Below, one piece after another: positions 25,893 through 27,221 of a stretch of 27,221 nt of DNA (positions within the stretch are counted from its first letter, which is position 1; each line of letters opens with the position of its first letter). Below the pieces are notes generated by a model. The model ran no database searches. It was not told the DNA's origin and worked only from the letters and a program-made list of their open reading frames with translations. The stretch covers positions 1 to 27,221 of the forward strand of contig CAZIWX010000027.1 of the NCBI GenBank assembly GCA_964543125.1, read 5' to 3'. Position numbers and translations under genes: made by a program. Origin of the DNA: CAZIWX01 sp964543125. Lineage in GTDB: Bacteria; Fidelibacterota; UBA8477.

Positions 25893-27214
25893 ACCTCGCG
25901 CACCGCTTCCGCGATGAGATCAATGTCTTCGGCCTTAATCGTCAAGGCCGGGGCGATCCGCACGATGCTGTGGTGGGTTTCCTTGGCATAAACACCGCGT
26001 TTCAAAAGGCCCAGCGAAACTTTGTGACCATCCAATTGCGGCTTATCCCACATCTCGAAGGCGGTGAGCAACCCTTTCCCCCGCCCTTCCCTGATCTTGT
26101 CCGGGAATTCGGCTTTGATGTCAGCATAATGGCTTAGCAGGCGGGCGCCCATGGCCCGGGCATTCTCCGCCAGGTTTTCCTCCACCAGAGCTTTAATGGC
26201 ATAAACCGCCGTTATAGCCGCTAAAGGGAATCCCCCAAAGGTGGAGCCTTCGGAACCGGGAGTGAGCACGCCGATTACCTCGTCGCTACCCGCTACGAAA
26301 GAAACCGGCATGATCCCGCCGCCGGCTGCCTTGCCACAGGCCATAAGGTCTGGCTTTACACCGAACAATTGATGCGCGAAATTAGCGCCGGTGCGGCCGA
26401 AACCGGTTTGAACCTCATCGAGACAATACAACACATTATATTTTTTACACAGCGCTGCCACCCGGGTATGATAATCCGCCCGGGGAACGACCACACCGGC
26501 CTCGCCCTGAATCGGCTCCACTAGAAAGGCGGCAATCTGATCTGCCTTTTCCCTGAATTTGGCTTCCAGGCCGCTGATATCATTAAACGGAACCACTTCG
26601 ATACCCGGCAGGAACGGTCCAAAATCTGCTTTGCTCTCCGGATCGGTGGAAGCGGATACGGCAAACAGGGAACGGCCGTGAAAATTGCCTTCCGCTACAA
26701 CAATAATCGCTTCATTCCCAGGAATGCCCTTGACCCGGTAACCCCAGCGGCGGGCAAGTTTCGCCATAAGTTCCGGGGCTTCCACACCGGCTACTTTGGG
26801 AACCACCCGATCCATTTTGGTGATGGCGGTGGTGGCCAACAAGAAAGCCGCCATGTATTTATGCCGAATGGAACGCGGTACGGTGGGAATTTTTTCAGTG
26901 GTGAGGTGAGCTACGACTGCATCCACAATGATCCGGTTCAGTTGGCCCTGATTGACGGCGGAATAGCAGCATAGTCCATCGAGTAATTTTTCTTCGATAT
27001 AAGCTTTAACGCCGGCCGGATCGGGTTTGCGGCAAATCAGAGTCGTATCGTTCAGCACACGGGAGACCACCACATTTTCCAGGGGTGCATAGTTCTGGCC
27101 GCCCTTCTGCTTTTCAATCTTTTCATGGCCGGCCGGAGAGAGATTCCCGATCCGAACCCCGTTAACGACGAGATCGTCCCCATAACCTGAATTCTGTACC
27201 CCAAATTCCGACAT
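25877..27214 (-). CDS. rocD: Ornithine aminotransferase-like class III PLP-dependent aminotransferase
   Basis: The 445-aa product transfers the delta-amino group of ornithine to 2-oxoglutarate if it is a true ornithine aminotransferase. Family landmarks are NYAPL (Tyr42), YSAVNQG (Tyr84), GVEAPELMAKLARRWGY, EGNFHGRSL with Arg181, STDPES, VEPIQGEAGVVVP with Glu233, CLDEVQTGFGRTG with Asp266, the PLP lysine in CGKAAGGG (Lys295), GSTFGG and GRGKGLL. The two tyrosines, Arg181 and Glu233 match residues of the human ornithine enzyme's active site. Oddities: the near-invariant QGHCHP reads QGQLNR (residues 89-94), the stretch between the two tyrosines is about 12 residues longer than in the human enzyme, MNTGVEA reads PKVAGVEA, and GGNPL reads GGFPL. 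A related omega-aminotransferase is the alternative. Only 7 nt precede the ATG in the window (GGGGATT, a possible ribosome site), so a longer N-terminus is not excluded. The gene converges on ftsZ. Confidence 0.78.
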   Translation of the reverse strand: MSEFGVQNSGYGDDLVVNGVRIGNLSPAGHEKIEKQKGGQNYAPLENVVVSRVLNDTTLICRKPDPAGVKAYIEEKLLDGLCCYSAVNQGQLNRIIVDAVVAHLTTEKIPTVPRSIRHKYMAAFLLATTAITKMDRVVPKVAGVEAPELMAKLARRWGYRVKGIPGNEAIIVVAEGNFHGRSLFAVSASTDPESKADFGPFLPGIEVVPFNDISGLEAKFREKADQIAAFLVEPIQGEAGVVVPRADYHTRVAALCKKYNVLYCLDEVQTGFGRTGANFAHQLFGVKPDLMACGKAAGGGIMPVSFVAGSDEVIGVLTPGSEGSTFGGFPLAAITAVYAIKALVEENLAENARAMGARLLSHYADIKAEFPDKIREGRGKGLLTAFEMWDKPQLDGHKVSLGLLKRGVYAKETHHSIVRIAPALTIKAEDIDLIAEAVREVIRGL

Positions 27215-27221
27215 AATCCCC

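Overview
The window comes from an uncultured bacterium, most likely a member of the FCB group (Bacteroidota, Calditrichota, KSB1 and relatives). The evidence is a PorU-like C25 (gingipain-family) protease with a C-terminal FlgD/type IX-secretion-style sorting domain, a DUF5916 outer-membrane-type protein, an FtsI carrying a PASTA domain, and a MurE with the DNPR motif of meso-diaminopimelate enzymes. I cannot name the phylum from this sequence alone. A run of exactly 100 N flanked by an exact 55-nt repeat shows that this is a short-read draft or metagenome assembly.

Layout. Positions 1-757 hold no gene. They contain two families of hairpin repeats, a short direct repeat and a terminator. A DUF5916/CBM9-like protein (794-3478, minus) is transcribed away from a PorU-like sortase (3654-7562, plus). 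The sortase overlaps maf (7559-8158), which is followed by a RodZ-like membrane HTH protein (8218-9021) and a strong intrinsic terminator (9055-9084). A 280-nt intergenic region follows, with phased TGGGT boxes that look like an MraZ operator.

The core (9365-25264) is a near-complete dcw (division and cell wall) operon: mraZ, rsmH, ftsL, ftsI, murE, murF, mraY, murD, ftsW, murG, murC, ftsQ, ftsA, ftsZ. The order matches the classical E. coli cluster, except that ddl is missing between murC and ftsQ; murB is also not in the window. Every junction from mraZ to ftsA overlaps or abuts. Only ftsZ is set apart, by 26 nt with a strong Shine-Dalgarno. The operon makes the cytoplasmic and lipid-linked peptidoglycan precursors (MurE, F, D, C, MraY, MurG), the septal polymerase pair (FtsW, FtsI), the periplasmic linkers (FtsL, FtsQ) and the Z-ring (FtsA, FtsZ).

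The convergent region after ftsZ (25265-25876) contains imperfect repeats made of the same hairpins seen at the left edge, plus the assembly gap. A minus-strand ornithine aminotransferase-like gene (25877-27214) closes the window.

I see no clearly new defence, mobile or biosynthetic system. The points most worth a second look are the FtsZ tail with a displaced C-terminal peptide and a possible second copy, the degenerate nucleotide loop in FtsA, the MraZ operator, the covarying hairpin elements at operon 3' ends, and the probably false scaffold gap.
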